Part shown: positions 48,318-56,628 of the stretch, piece after piece | Position numbering within the stretch: position 1 is the stretch's first letter | How the letters are laid out: each line of letters opens with the position of its first letter | Assembly: GCA_021796515.1 (NCBI GenBank) | Contig: JAKACC010000004.1 | Coordinates: forward strand, 1-56,800 | Direction of reading: 5' to 3' | Length of the DNA: 56,800 bases | Source: an archaeon | GTDB taxonomy: Archaea; Thermoproteota; Nitrososphaeria; Nitrososphaerales; Gagatemarchaeaceae | Position numbers and translations under genes: made by a program | Notes under the pieces: model-generated | The model's input: only the letters and a program-made list of their open reading frames with translations | The model's database searches: none | Told to the model about the DNA's origin: nothing

Positions 48318-48331
48318 GCCACATACCCTCC

Positions 48332-48736
48332 TTGCACTTCCCGACGTCCCCTCTAGGGGTCTTGGTTTACGTCCTGGGGCTGGCCATCCTCTGGGTGATC
48401 GTCACTGTTCCAGTCTACTTCGCGGCGAGGGCGATCAGGGGGGACACCGTGGGCTTCGGGGACGCCCTGGGAGCCACCCTCGGCGGAGTGGTGGCCTACT
48501 ACGTCGTCTACCTCGCGGCAGCCCTTGCGCTTGGGGCTGTGATAGGGACCTCAGCCGGCGCCTTCGCGCTCCTGTTGGGGCTACTCACGTGGCTCGCTGT
48601 CTTCAGGGGCGCCTTCCGCACCACCTGGTCCAGGGCGGTCGGGATAGCCGTCCTCGCTTGGGTAATCCTGGTCATCCTTGACGCGGTCATGGTAGCGTTC
48701 TTCGGCGTGACCTTCCCCGCGTTCTACCCCTTCTGA
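48332..48736 (+). CDS. Four-TM membrane protein, unknown function
   Basis: A 134-aa hydrophobic protein with helices such as VLVYVLGLAILWVIVTVPVYF and AVGIAVLAWVILVILDAVMV, and an ARAIRGDTVGFGDALGATLGG loop. No motif recognised. The TTG start is 14 nt after rtcB, probably in the same transcript. Confidence 0.6.
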   Translation: MHFPTSPLGVLVYVLGLAILWVIVTVPVYFAARAIRGDTVGFGDALGATLGGVVAYYVVYLAAALALGAVIGTSAGAFALLLGLLTWLAVFRGAFRTTWSRAVGIAVLAWVILVILDAVMVAFFGVTFPAFYPF

Positions 48737-48744
48737 GAGGCTTG

Positions 48745-49512
48745 CTATCCTATGTACCCGGGCCTCTGATCGCGCCCGGTCTGGGGGGCTGCCTCCCTCG
48801 CTTGGTCGGCCATGGCCTGCAGCTGGCCGATCAACTTCTGGGTCTCGTCCGCCTTCTCTTTGAGCTTGGAGGTGTCGATGGGGATGCCGAGCACCTTCGA
48901 GAGTTGCTCCAGCACCGCCTTGGAAGCCCCGGCGTCCACGACGTACCCTGAAGTCTCCCCCAGCAGGCACGCCCCCTCGAGGCCCCTCAGCGCGGCGATG
49001 CCTATCAGGAGGCCGTTCATCCCGCTTATCCCCCCGTCCTTCATCAGGATGACCCCGTTCTCCCGAAGCGCCCCGGCGATCACCTTGGATGTCCCGGCGC
49101 CATACACCTTGGGCGATTCGGAGAACGAACCTGTGATGTAGGCTGCCAGGGTGTAGACCTTCTTTACTCCGCACTTCTTGGCGAACTTCACCACTGCATC
49201 GGACAGCTCGTACTCGCCCTCGGAGGTCGTTGGCTGGGCGTCGGCCGTGAACACGAAGAGCCCCCTCTTCGCCTTCGTGGGGGCGTAGTAGAGCGCCCCC
49301 ATGGGAGGGTCTACCGTCCCGTCTTCCTTCACGCTCACTTGGGGCGGGAAGGTGGAGCTCCTGTACCCCGCCACTTTCTTGAGCTTGAAGGACGACACCA
49401 GGTGGTCGGCCGCCAGCTTCCCCACGTAGCCGCTCCCTGGGAGGCCGCAGACTAGGACCGGTTCGGAGGCCTTCGGGACCTCCAGGACCTCCTCGCTGAC
49501 GGTCCCGTTCAC
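48745..49512 (-). CDS. PAC2 family protein, proteasome assembly chaperone-like
   Basis: A 255-aa PAC2 protein: PVLVCGLPGSGYVGKLAADHL, TFPPQVSVKEDGTV, FVFTADAQPTTSEGEYEL, KDGGISGMNGLLIGIAALRG and GETSGYVVDAGASKAVLEQL. This matches archaeal PbaB/PbaA-type chaperones better than the paralogue at 12287. A C-terminal coiled region (LKEKADETQKLIGQLQAMAD) follows. It overlaps the PDCD5 gene by 4 nt. Confidence 0.85.
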   Translation of the reverse strand: MNGTVSEEVLEVPKASEPVLVCGLPGSGYVGKLAADHLVSSFKLKKVAGYRSSTFPPQVSVKEDGTVDPPMGALYYAPTKAKRGLFVFTADAQPTTSEGEYELSDAVVKFAKKCGVKKVYTLAAYITGSFSESPKVYGAGTSKVIAGALRENGVILMKDGGISGMNGLLIGIAALRGLEGACLLGETSGYVVDAGASKAVLEQLSKVLGIPIDTSKLKEKADETQKLIGQLQAMADQAREAAPQTGRDQRPGYIG

Positions 49513-49886
49513 TGCCCCTCGCTCCTCCCTAGCTTCTCGCTCAGGTCTACGAGCTTCCCCTGGTCCATTACCTTGATGGACGTCTTTAGCCTCAACCTCA
49601 TCCCGAGCTGCCTGAAGATCGAGAGGAGCTCCCCTCCAGCGATCCTTTCCTGCAGCCGGCCGCCCCTTATCAGCGACGCGAGCTCCCGCACTAGTCTCTC
49701 CGTCTCCTTCGGGTAGAACGAGTAGGCCGCCTGCAGTACTTCGTCCCCCCTGTCGTAAAGCATCCCTTCCACGACCTCCCTGTCAGTCTTCTCCGCTCGC
49801 ACGGCCGGAGCCGAGGCCTTCAGCCTCCGCTTCATCTCCTCGAGTTTCCTCCGCTCCAGCAGCTTTAGGTCCGCGTCTTCCTCCAT
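49509..49886 (-). CDS. DNA-binding PDCD5 (TFAR19) family protein
   Basis: A 125-aa basic helical protein. LLERRKLEEMKRRLKAS starts the family's N-terminal helix, and KETERLVRELASLIRGGRLQERIAGGELLSIFRQLG matches the core followed by a LKTSIKVMDQ strand. Archaeal members bind double-stranded DNA. ATG 49886 is about 30 nt from a TATA-like attttatcc. It is co-transcribed with the PAC2 gene. Confidence 0.8.
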   Translation of the reverse strand: MEEDADLKLLERRKLEEMKRRLKASAPAVRAEKTDREVVEGMLYDRGDEVLQAAYSFYPKETERLVRELASLIRGGRLQERIAGGELLSIFRQLGMRLRLKTSIKVMDQGKLVDLSEKLGRSEGQ

Positions 49887-50084
49887 AGCCGAGACGGCTC
49901 CGAATTCCTTCAGGATAAAATGCTTGCTGACAGTTGCCCGAGGAGGACGAAGGGTCGACCTAGATCGGGTGGGCCTGTCTAAATCGAGAGAAGAGTCCTT
50001 GTCCCGAAGGCTGCGTCAGAGTCCCCCAGTTCTCACGGGGCAGCATCGTAGTACGCTACCCTCTGCGCTTTAGCAAACCATCGG

Positions 50085-50513
50085 CTAAGGCTGTGTGATC
50101 TTGATGCTCTGCGTGGGGCAACTTGTCTCGCACGCCATGCAGAAGATGCAGTCAGACTCGCGTATGGGCTCTGACTTGTCGCTCCTGTACTGATCCCATT
50201 CGGGAGTCCCCTGGTCGACTACTTTGTCCTTGCCGGTCCCTGCCTGGCCGGGGTTGAGGGCCCACTCATAGACGAAGACCGGGCAGACATCCATGCAGAC
50301 GCCGTCTGCGACGCACGAGTCCCAGTCGACAGCTACGGAGGTGCCGTGGATGCCGTTGCTGATTGGATACGGGTTTCCGTCCCCGTCATTCCTCTGCGTC
50401 CCCGCGGCTCTGACCTTGTGGCCGTTGTGCTCCCCCGTCACCGGGAACTGGTCTGGCTTCGAAAGGAAGTTCGGGTCGATTGGCGCGGACTTGTATCCCA
50501 CTTCGCGAGTCAT
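50085..50513 (-). CDS. Zinc-type dicluster ferredoxin
   Basis: A 142-aa ferredoxin. Cluster motifs are CVADGVCMDVCPV and CIFCMACETSCP. The long N-terminal extension contains TGEHNGHKV, whose His residues bind zinc in Sulfolobus/Thermoplasma-type ferredoxins. The 3'-most cluster is a standard 4Fe-4S; the first looks like the 3Fe/4Fe variant. It is probably the main electron carrier for 2-oxoacid oxidoreductases. A TATA-like cttataacc is about 38 nt upstream. Confidence 0.88.
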   Translation of the reverse strand: MTREVGYKSAPIDPNFLSKPDQFPVTGEHNGHKVRAAGTQRNDGDGNPYPISNGIHGTSVAVDWDSCVADGVCMDVCPVFVYEWALNPGQAGTGKDKVVDQGTPEWDQYRSDKSEPIRESDCIFCMACETSCPTQSIKITQP

Positions 50514-50614
50514 ATGTCTCTCAGTCTCTCGTTCCGGTCAGGTGGTTATAAGTCATGCGGAGGCGGAGGCTCATCACTGCGAGGTCCTCATCCCGTCAGG
50601 GATGCCCGGAGTCT

Positions 50615-51301
50615 TCACTCTTCACCCGTGAGCGCTTCGAACCTTCCTTCCCCTTCCAGCCTGTACACGGTCAACGGCTTGAATGTGAATATCCCGACCT
50701 CCGCCACCCCTGGCGTCGACCTCACCCTGACTTCGAGGTCCTTCGGCGACTCGATGGGTTCGAAAAGGGTGTCGAGTATCACGTTGCCGTTCTCGGTGAA
50801 GTAAGGGTACCCCTTGGGGAGAAGGCGCTCTTCGGCGACTCCTCCGAGCATGGACAGCTTGAGCTTGGCGCTTTCCCTCGCCATGGGCAACACTTCGACG
50901 GGGACTCGCACCCCGTTGTCGCAGAGCCTCTTCACGAACTTGTTCTCGCCGGCGACCACGGCGATCGACTTCGCGCTCCCCATCACCACCTTTTCGCGGA
51001 GCAGGGCGCCGCCGCCTCCTTTGACCAGGTTCAGCCTACGGTCCACCTGGTCCGCGCCGTCGACTACCAGGTCGACCGACCCTCTGAAAGGGACGAGCTC
51101 GATGCCGCACCTCGACGCCACCAACTCTATCTGAGTGGAGGTGGCGACGCCTCTGACCGACTTCCCGATTATCAGTGGCGCCAACTCTTCCAGGAGCCGT
51201 GCTACCGTGGAGCCGCTCCCCAGGCCGAGGACAGCGCGCGAAGTTATGGATCGGGCGACCTCAGCGGCGACTCCCTTCAGGGCGTCCCTTGTAGGGTCCA
51301 T
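50615..51301 (-). CDS. rpiA: Ribose-5-phosphate isomerase A
   Basis: A 228-aa enzyme interconverting ribose-5-phosphate and ribulose-5-phosphate. VLGLGSGSTVARLLEEL, VDLVVDGADQVDRRLNLVKGGGGALLREKV and a C-terminal PGVAEVGIFTF are the family hallmarks. The start ATG 51301 overlaps the upstream stop (TGATG). Confidence 0.94.
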   Translation of the reverse strand: MDPTRDALKGVAAEVARSITSRAVLGLGSGSTVARLLEELAPLIIGKSVRGVATSTQIELVASRCGIELVPFRGSVDLVVDGADQVDRRLNLVKGGGGALLREKVVMGSAKSIAVVAGENKFVKRLCDNGVRVPVEVLPMARESAKLKLSMLGGVAEERLLPKGYPYFTENGNVILDTLFEPIESPKDLEVRVRSTPGVAEVGIFTFKPLTVYRLEGEGRFEALTGEE

Positions 51302-51960
51302 CAGTCTTCCTGCTTCTTTTCTATGTCTATCTGCTCTAGCTTGGTCAGGGCGTCCATCACTTCGTCCCTGATCACCTTGACCCGCTTCTCGGACTCGGAC
51401 ATCTCCGGCTTGGCCCTCCTCTCGACCACCTTCTCAAGGTCGGTTTCCCGCTCCGTCTTCGACGGGGCGTCTTTCTTTGGAGGCTGCGGGGCTGCTGGCC
51501 CCAGCATCTGCTTTGCGGCGTCGAGGCGCGTTTCGATGTTCCGGATCTTGCTCTCGAAGAGCGACACAAGCTCCCCTCTGAGTCCCTCCAGTTCTCCGAC
51601 CTCCACCACGAGCTCTACGTCCTTGAGCTTGGACTGCAGGTCCTTGATCTGGTCGCTGTATCTCTTAGAGATGGTCTCTCTCTCTTCGCGCGTGATCCTC
51701 CCCTCGCTCTCGGCCTCGTAGAGCTTCATCATGGCCGACGAAAGGAGATCCCTCTCCACCATGATTGTCCTCATGTTCCTCCTCGACCGTTCGAGCTCCG
51801 CCGACGTGACGGTAGTCTCGGAGCGCAGGGGTCCCGGCTCGACGTGCCTAGGCGCGGCCGCAACCTGCTTCGGCCTGGTGTAGAAGACGAAGTATGCTGT
51901 GAGCCCTCCGAGGCCGACCCCGACGACGCCGGCCACCGCGACCGTGAGGAGGTCCACCAT
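51301..51960 (-). CDS. Membrane-anchored coiled-coil protein
   Basis: A 219-aa protein with one N-terminal TM (LLTVAVAGVVGVGLGGLTAYFVF) then a largely coiled-coil cytoplasmic region rich in Glu, Lys and Arg (ERETISKRYSDQIKDLQSKL, EKVVERRAKPEMSESEKRVK). No family recognised; a scaffold or cell-envelope role is possible. I start it at ATG 51960, about 33 nt after a TATA box (gtataaaag on +), rather than 52023. It is coupled to rpiA. Confidence 0.65.
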   Translation of the reverse strand: MVDLLTVAVAGVVGVGLGGLTAYFVFYTRPKQVAAAPRHVEPGPLRSETTVTSAELERSRRNMRTIMVERDLLSSAMMKLYEAESEGRITREERETISKRYSDQIKDLQSKLKDVELVVEVGELEGLRGELVSLFESKIRNIETRLDAAKQMLGPAAPQPPKKDAPSKTERETDLEKVVERRAKPEMSESEKRVKVIRDEVMDALTKLEQIDIEKKQED

Positions 51961-52039
51961 TGGGCTCTGCCTTCCGCTCCAGCGGCCTGAGTATAAAAGT
52001 AGATTCGGAGGTCCGGGGTCCACACTTGCTGCTGGAGCT

Positions 52040-52270
52040 TCAGCTCGGAGGCGGGGAGATTATTATGATGTTGTCCCCCCTGACTATGAGCGTGCCTAGC
52101 GAGTTCGAGTGACCGTCCTCCGCCACCTCTTCGGCCTTCTCTAGCGCCAGGTTCATGTGCTGGTCGAACCCCTGTAGGTTCCCCCTGATCACTTTACCTC
52201 CCTTCAGTTTGATGAGCACAATCTTGCCGACGCTCTCGTCGAGGACTTTCACCGCCATGTCGACTGACAA
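52040..52270 (-). CDS. LSm/Sm-like RNA-binding protein
   Basis: A 76-aa archaeal Sm protein: Sm1 VLIKLKGGKVIRGNLQGFDQHMNLALEKAEEV and Sm2 LIVRGDNIIIISP. It forms a heptameric ring binding U-rich RNA. TTG 52270 gives the N-terminus SVDMAVKVLDES; ATG 52258 is the alternative. It shares the TATA region with the divergent PUA gene. Confidence 0.93.
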   Translation of the reverse strand: MSVDMAVKVLDESVGKIVLIKLKGGKVIRGNLQGFDQHMNLALEKAEEVAEDGHSNSLGTLIVRGDNIIIISPPPS

Positions 52271-52298
52271 ATGGACCCTCAAGCCGGGCGTCTGGATT

Positions 52299-52311
52299 GA
52301 TTTATTTAAGC
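52299..52311. promoter_or_regulatory. Shared bidirectional TATA box between LSm (-) and PUA protein (+)
   Basis: gatttatttaagc is centred 27 nt before TTG 52332 and about 35 nt before TTG 52270 on the other strand. It is the only TATA-like element in the 61-bp gap. Confidence 0.55.
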
Positions 52312-52331
52312 AGTCATGCGGGTCGACCCAT

Positions 52332-52811
52332 TTGAAGAAATGGGTGCTTTCCCGCCGGGACTCGGCCGACCTCATATCTAAGATCGAGTCATACCTCGGC
52401 CTCTCCCTCGGCCTTCCGAAGTCGTCGCAGGCGAGTTGCTCCGAGCCCGAGGAGGGGGTTGTCTTCATAGCGCTCGACGGCTACGAATTCGTGCAGGCCG
52501 GAGCAGGCTATCTCCCCTTCCTGGGCTCCCAGGCTACCCTCGCGCTCTTTCCCACAGCCACCGTCGACGAAGGAGCCATCAGGTTCCTGATCAACGGAGC
52601 GGACGTCATGAGGCCCGGGATCAGGGCGATGGACGATTGGGGGCCGGCCGGAAAGATGGTGGTGGTCAAGGAGGAGAAGAGAGGAAGGGCCATCGCCGTA
52701 GGTAGCTCAATGGTGGGGGGCGCAGCAGCCAGTGCGATGGCCAAGGGCGGGTGCGTCAGAAACCTGCATCACATTGGAGACAGATACTGGAACGTCCACA
52801 AGTCCCTCTGA
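52332..52811 (+). CDS. PUA-domain RNA-binding protein (MCT-1/Tma20-like)
   Basis: A 159-aa protein. The N-terminus LKKWVLSRRDSADLISKIE and the C-terminal PUA domain (IRFLINGADVMRPGIRAMDDW, GRAIAVGSSMVGGAAASAMAKGG) match archaeal homologues of MCT-1/Tma20, implicated in ribosome or initiation-factor binding. The track start at 52155 lies in the LSm gene. TTG 52332 sits 27 nt after the TATA box and gives a normal N-terminus. A cgaaac-a-gtttcg palindrome (52814-52826) follows the stop and may help termination. Confidence 0.87.
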   Translation: MKKWVLSRRDSADLISKIESYLGLSLGLPKSSQASCSEPEEGVVFIALDGYEFVQAGAGYLPFLGSQATLALFPTATVDEGAIRFLINGADVMRPGIRAMDDWGPAGKMVVVKEEKRGRAIAVGSSMVGGAAASAMAKGGCVRNLHHIGDRYWNVHKSL

Positions 52812-52952
52812 AGCGAAACAGTTTCGGCGTCCCCTCCCCTTTTAAGCTGAGAACGGATTTTCCTCCCTCTAAACAATTCTCCACAACAGAGTCTAACAAT
52901 TTCATGGCCATCATAGATTTGCACTGCCTCCCTACCCTTAATAATAGCCGCC

Positions 52953-53270
52953 ATGTCAGCAAACCAAGGTCTCATGTCAGGCGTGATGCAGGAGAGGAAG
53001 CTTGAGGGCCAGAGCAAAGAGATACTACTGAAGGCCCTGGCGCTGAGGAGCATCGAGGACCTCCCGAAGATACAGGAAGACGTGTCCAACAAGACGATCG
53101 TCATCCTGAAGGTGACCCCGCTCGCCCAGAAGAGCCTCGAAGAACTGAAGTCGTCCGTCGAACAGCTCTACGAGTTCGCGACCTCCGTCGGAGGAGACAT
53201 CGCCAGGCTGGGGGACGAAAGGGTGGTTATCACCCCACCAGGCGTCCGCATCTGGCGCGGACTACAATAG
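52953..53270 (+). CDS. sepF: SepF (DUF552) cell-division protein
   Basis: A 105-aa protein. An N-terminal amphipathic segment (LMSGVMQERKLE) precedes the SepF fold: IVILKVTPLAQKSLEELKSSVEQLYEFATSVGGDIARLGDERVVITPPGVRIWRG. Archaeal SepF anchors FtsZ to the membrane. The upstream 140 bp is AT-richer than its surroundings and holds no gene. No ftsZ is in the window. Confidence 0.85.
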   Translation: MSANQGLMSGVMQERKLEGQSKEILLKALALRSIEDLPKIQEDVSNKTIVILKVTPLAQKSLEELKSSVEQLYEFATSVGGDIARLGDERVVITPPGVRIWRGLQ

Positions 53271-53663
53271 TCGAGACCAGAGCCCTGGCTCCGTTACGGC
53301 TTCCATTCCCTCTGCTCCTCTTATGATGCGATTAGGTCTTCGGGGTCGGGCTGTTTCATCGCGGACTCCGCGACGACCGACCTCGGTGACCCCATCGTCG
53401 AACAGCTTCTCGGTGCGCGTTCTCTTTTCCACCAACACCGCCGCCGCCTCCCTGGACCGGAGGCGGAGCGCCGCCACCATGATCAGAGGGGAGCCACGGC
53501 TTGCCAAGGGGGCCGACTTGGCAAGCGTCGGGAAAAGTGAACCCAGGCCAGGTCTGCCAAACGCACGTTCTGGAAAGAGGTTCAGGCTATGTCTGTTTTG
53601 TCCTGATACGTGCTACACGTTACAACGTTTCTACAATAACGGCGGGAACGTTCCCCTGTGCCG
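53271..53663. other. Convergent intergenic region with hairpins, no confident gene
   Basis: 393 bp between the 3' ends of sepF and the aCPSF1 gene. It contains the inverted repeats tcgcgga-c-tccgcga (53359-53373) and cttgccaa/ttggcaag (53500-53525). One minus-strand frame (53262-53507) reads a basic peptide of up to 81 aa, but no promoter or family match supports it. Possibly a small RNA or terminator region. Confidence 0.35.
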
Positions 53664-55577
53664 CTAGTATACCCGAATCGCTTCCTGCACCGCCGGATGG
53701 ATGGCGGGGACACGATATATCCTCTGGATGGAATAGGCCAGATTCTCCGTCTTCCTCTTCTCTCCGTGGTTCACTATCACGAGCTGGAGCTTGGGCCTCA
53801 CCTTCCCGACGAACCTGATAATCTGATTGTAGTCACTGTGGCCGCTGAACCCGTCGGCCTTCTGCACCTTGGCCTTGACGTCGACGATCTTTATCTTCCC
53901 GTTCTGGTCCATGAGGCTCGCCTGGCTCCCCCCGTCGAGGACCCGCCTTCCCATTGATCCCTGGACTTGGTAGGAGACGAAAAGTATCTTGTTCTTCTCA
54001 GAAGGCGCCAGATGCTCAAAGTAGTCCAGCACCGGCCCGCCCTCGAGCATCCCAGATGTCGCCATTATGATGGCCGGCCCCTCGCGATATGCCTCCTCTC
54101 TGTCTGCAGGGTGCTCCACCTCAGTGAAGTACTCCGACTTGAACGGGTTCACTCCCTCTTCGAGTATCTTCGTCCTCAGCTCTCGCGAAAGATAGTCCGC
54201 GTAGGAGACGTGGATGGCCGTGGCCTCGGAAATCATCCCTTCCATGAAGACAGGCGCCTCCATCAGGACCTTGTTCCTCATATACTGGTCAAGGACTATG
54301 AGAATCTCCTGTGCCCTCCCGACGGCCGGGATGGGGATCAGCACCTTCCCTCCCTGCTGGAGGGTCTCGTTGATGGCGCTAACGAAGCTCATCTCTACCT
54401 CTTCCCTTACGGGCATTATGTCCTCCTTCGCTCCGTAGGTGCTCTCCGTGATGAGGGTCTCGACGCGCGGGTAGTTCCAGGTGGCCGAGTCGAACAGCGC
54501 CGTCCTTCCATACTTGTAGTCCCCCGTGTAAACTATGTTGTGAGCCCCGTCGCCTATGTGCAGGTGGACCGTGGCGGAGCCAAGTATGTGCCCTGCATTG
54601 TTGAACACAAGCTTGATGTCGGGGGAGATGTCCGTGACCATCCCGTATGGGAGGGTTATGGCGTGCTGTATCTCGTCGCGGATGTCTTTCTGGTCGTAGA
54701 TCAGCCTCCCGCCTTCTATCTGCGCTATCTTCACGAAGTCGTTCTGCAGCATGGTCATCAGCGGCAAGGTCGGCTCGGTGCAGTACACCGGCCCGTCGTA
54801 GCCGTACTTGTACATGGCGGGGACGAAGCCCTGATGGTCCAGGTGCGCATGGCTGACAACTATGGCGTCAAGCTCGTTGGGAGATATGTCGGCCCAGTCG
54901 AGCCTCGGATACGCATCCCAGCTGTTCCTCGACCCCGGATGGATGCCGCAGTCTAGCAGAATCTTGCTCTCCGCCGTCTCCACCAGGACGCATGACCTCC
55001 CCACCTGCTGGAACGCGCCGAGCGTCTTGATGGTCACGTGCTCTTCGGCAGCGATTCTCGGCCGGAAGATCGCCTCCCCGAGCTCCCTGTAGAACTTCTC
55101 TCTCGCCTCGCTCCCGACCTTCAGTGCATAGTACACGTTCTGAATAGCGGTGGATTTTATGTGCGGGGCCTTCCTCACCCTGATCTTCCACCCCGTCTGC
55201 TCCATGGCGCCGCCGAGGTCGAACCCCGCTTCCTGCGACAGGACCTTGGGGTTCTCGGCTTCGATTGTTATCTCTCCGAGAGCGTCGTCAAAGAAGTAGT
55301 TGGACGCTCCGGCCCCGGGTGGGATGAGGCGCTCCAGGGTCTGCCGCGCATCGCTCTCCTGCTTCCGTATGGACTTCTCCGTCCTCGTCACGACCCGTTT
55401 CTTCAGGGAGTTGACTATCTCCGAGATGACGTAGCTGTTCTTATGCAGGAAGGCCGGGTTCCTTGTGTAGAGAGCTATTCTCGGACCCTCGTATTCTATA
55501 CGCGTTATCTGAGCCTCCGCTGGGATGTTGGTCAGGATGGCGCTCATCAGGCCTACGCCGCTAGCTTTCTGTTCCAA
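53664..55577 (-). CDS. fttA: aCPSF1/FttA: KH-domain beta-CASP ribonuclease, transcription termination factor
   Basis: A 637-aa protein. N-terminal KH domains (ITRIEYEGPRIALYTRNPAFL; GEITIEAENPKVL, WKIRVRKAPHIKS) are followed by the metallo-beta-lactamase core (VSHAHLDHQGFVPAMYKYGY, NNAGHILGSATVHLHIG, YTGDYKYG) and beta-CASP motifs (LIPIPAVGRAQEIL, IMATSGMLEGGP, GFSGHSDYNQI, VIVNHGE). It cleaves nascent RNA 3' ends and terminates RNA polymerase. The start TTG 55577 is 2 nt after the psmB stop. Confidence 0.96.
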   Translation of the reverse strand: MEQKASGVGLMSAILTNIPAEAQITRIEYEGPRIALYTRNPAFLHKNSYVISEIVNSLKKRVVTRTEKSIRKQESDARQTLERLIPPGAGASNYFFDDALGEITIEAENPKVLSQEAGFDLGGAMEQTGWKIRVRKAPHIKSTAIQNVYYALKVGSEAREKFYRELGEAIFRPRIAAEEHVTIKTLGAFQQVGRSCVLVETAESKILLDCGIHPGSRNSWDAYPRLDWADISPNELDAIVVSHAHLDHQGFVPAMYKYGYDGPVYCTEPTLPLMTMLQNDFVKIAQIEGGRLIYDQKDIRDEIQHAITLPYGMVTDISPDIKLVFNNAGHILGSATVHLHIGDGAHNIVYTGDYKYGRTALFDSATWNYPRVETLITESTYGAKEDIMPVREEVEMSFVSAINETLQQGGKVLIPIPAVGRAQEILIVLDQYMRNKVLMEAPVFMEGMISEATAIHVSYADYLSRELRTKILEEGVNPFKSEYFTEVEHPADREEAYREGPAIIMATSGMLEGGPVLDYFEHLAPSEKNKILFVSYQVQGSMGRRVLDGGSQASLMDQNGKIKIVDVKAKVQKADGFSGHSDYNQIIRFVGKVRPKLQLVIVNHGEKRKTENLAYSIQRIYRVPAIHPAVQEAIRVY

Positions 55578-55579
55578 GA

Positions 55580-56254
55580 CTAATTGTCAGTTGTAAACTG
55601 GGCCAGGAGCTTGTCCTTCTCGGCCTCCGACAGCTCTCTGAATCCTTCCGAGTCGAGAATCGCGACATCGAAGTGGTCCCCCGTCGCCACGTTCCTTCTC
55701 GTGGCCGCGATTATGGCCTTGGCTGCCAGGGGATATGCCTTGGAGGTCGTCATCCCTTCCTTGAACTCTGCTTCCAGGATCCCGTAGGCTACAGGCGACC
55801 CGCTCCCTGTCGCTATGGCTTTCTCCCGGTTCATCGACCCGAAGAAGTCCACGTTGTATATCGAGCCCCCGGTGGTGTCTACCCCCCCAATGAGGACGTC
55901 TACGAGTAGCGGGTACAACCTCGACGAGAACGCGACGTTGGAGACCACTTGGGCGGCCGCCTTCACCGGCATGGGCCTTCCCTTTTCGATCCTGTAGGTG
56001 TTGGTGTGATACTTCAGGGTGTCTGCGACGTACTGCAGGTCAGCGACACCCCCGGAAATCGTCATCGCTATGTTGTCGTCGATTTTGAGCAGCTTCTTGG
56101 CTTTCTTGTGGGCGATGAACCCTCCGGCAGTCACTCTCGTGTCTGTCGCGAACACGACTCCGTCGGAGCAGACGAGTCCCACGGTCGTCGTGCCGTGGTA
56201 GGTCATCGACTCTACGGTCTTCCTCTTCCCTGCTTGGTTGAAAGCGTTAGACAT
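55580..56254 (-). CDS. psmB: Proteasome beta subunit
   Basis: 224 aa including a short propeptide (MSNAFNQAGKRKTVESMTYHG) cleaved before the catalytic Thr of TTTVGLVCSDG. Asp in DTRVTAGG, Lys in HKKAKKLLKI and GSGSPVAYGILE complete the active-site pattern. It is the proteolytic subunit of the 20S core. A TATA box (gattaaataagc, about 56302) lies about 48 nt upstream, leaving a short leader with GAGG before ATG. It is co-transcribed with fttA. Confidence 0.95.
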   Translation of the reverse strand: MSNAFNQAGKRKTVESMTYHGTTTVGLVCSDGVVFATDTRVTAGGFIAHKKAKKLLKIDDNIAMTISGGVADLQYVADTLKYHTNTYRIEKGRPMPVKAAAQVVSNVAFSSRLYPLLVDVLIGGVDTTGGSIYNVDFFGSMNREKAIATGSGSPVAYGILEAEFKEGMTTSKAYPLAAKAIIAATRRNVATGDHFDVAILDSEGFRELSEAEKDKLLAQFTTDN

Positions 56255-56570
56255 TTACCCAAAACCTCTTCAGAACGGACGAGAACCTCTGCGGCCCGGT
56301 TGCTTATTTAATCTTTCCAACCGCGGTTTGGGCTCTGTCCAATCTACGGGTGATTCTCCCTCTCCGTCCAATCATGGGTGATGGCCTCGGTGAGCATGGC
56401 TAACCACTTGTTTTTGGCCCCTATCCCGACCCCCGCACAGAGGGCGGGTTTGGTGGTGGAAGGAGAAAACAAATGGCTCTCGCTGATAAAGGCCGCACTC
56501 ACCACCAAAGGCGGGACAGCCTCATGAACCACCAAGAAGACGGGACAGAGCCGACGCAGCCGCGACAAGG
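56255..56570. other. Divergent intergenic region between psmB and carbamate kinase
   Basis: About 315 bp. It contains the psmB TATA box (near 56302-56311, minus strand). The 432-bp minus ORF here (56344-56775) runs antisense into carbamate kinase and is a chance frame. I see no RNA gene or clear repeat. Confidence 0.4.
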
Positions 56571-56580
56571 GCTTAACTAT
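56571..56580 (+). promoter_or_regulatory. TATA-like box upstream of carbamate kinase
   Basis: gcttaactat predicts a transcript start near 56602, at the ATG of a 9-codon frame (56603-56632: MTGPWSPTA) whose TGA overlaps the TTG start of carbamate kinase (cTTGA). Confidence 0.4.
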
Positions 56581-56628
56581 CGAAGAAGACGCACCGGCAG
56601 CAATGACAGGCCCCTGGAGCCCCACCGC

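Noticed and set aside
50555-51721. 388-aa plus-strand ORF opposite rpiA and the coiled-coil gene
   Set aside because: It crosses two well-supported minus-strand genes; Ser/Arg-rich, no recognisable domain.
52812-52952. AT-rich stretch as an origin or ncRNA
   Set aside because: Only a short palindrome and ordinary promoter-like A/T tracts are visible.
53967-54956. 329-aa plus-strand ORF opposite fttA
   Set aside because: It lies entirely antisense to the conserved aCPSF1 gene, with no domain or promoter.
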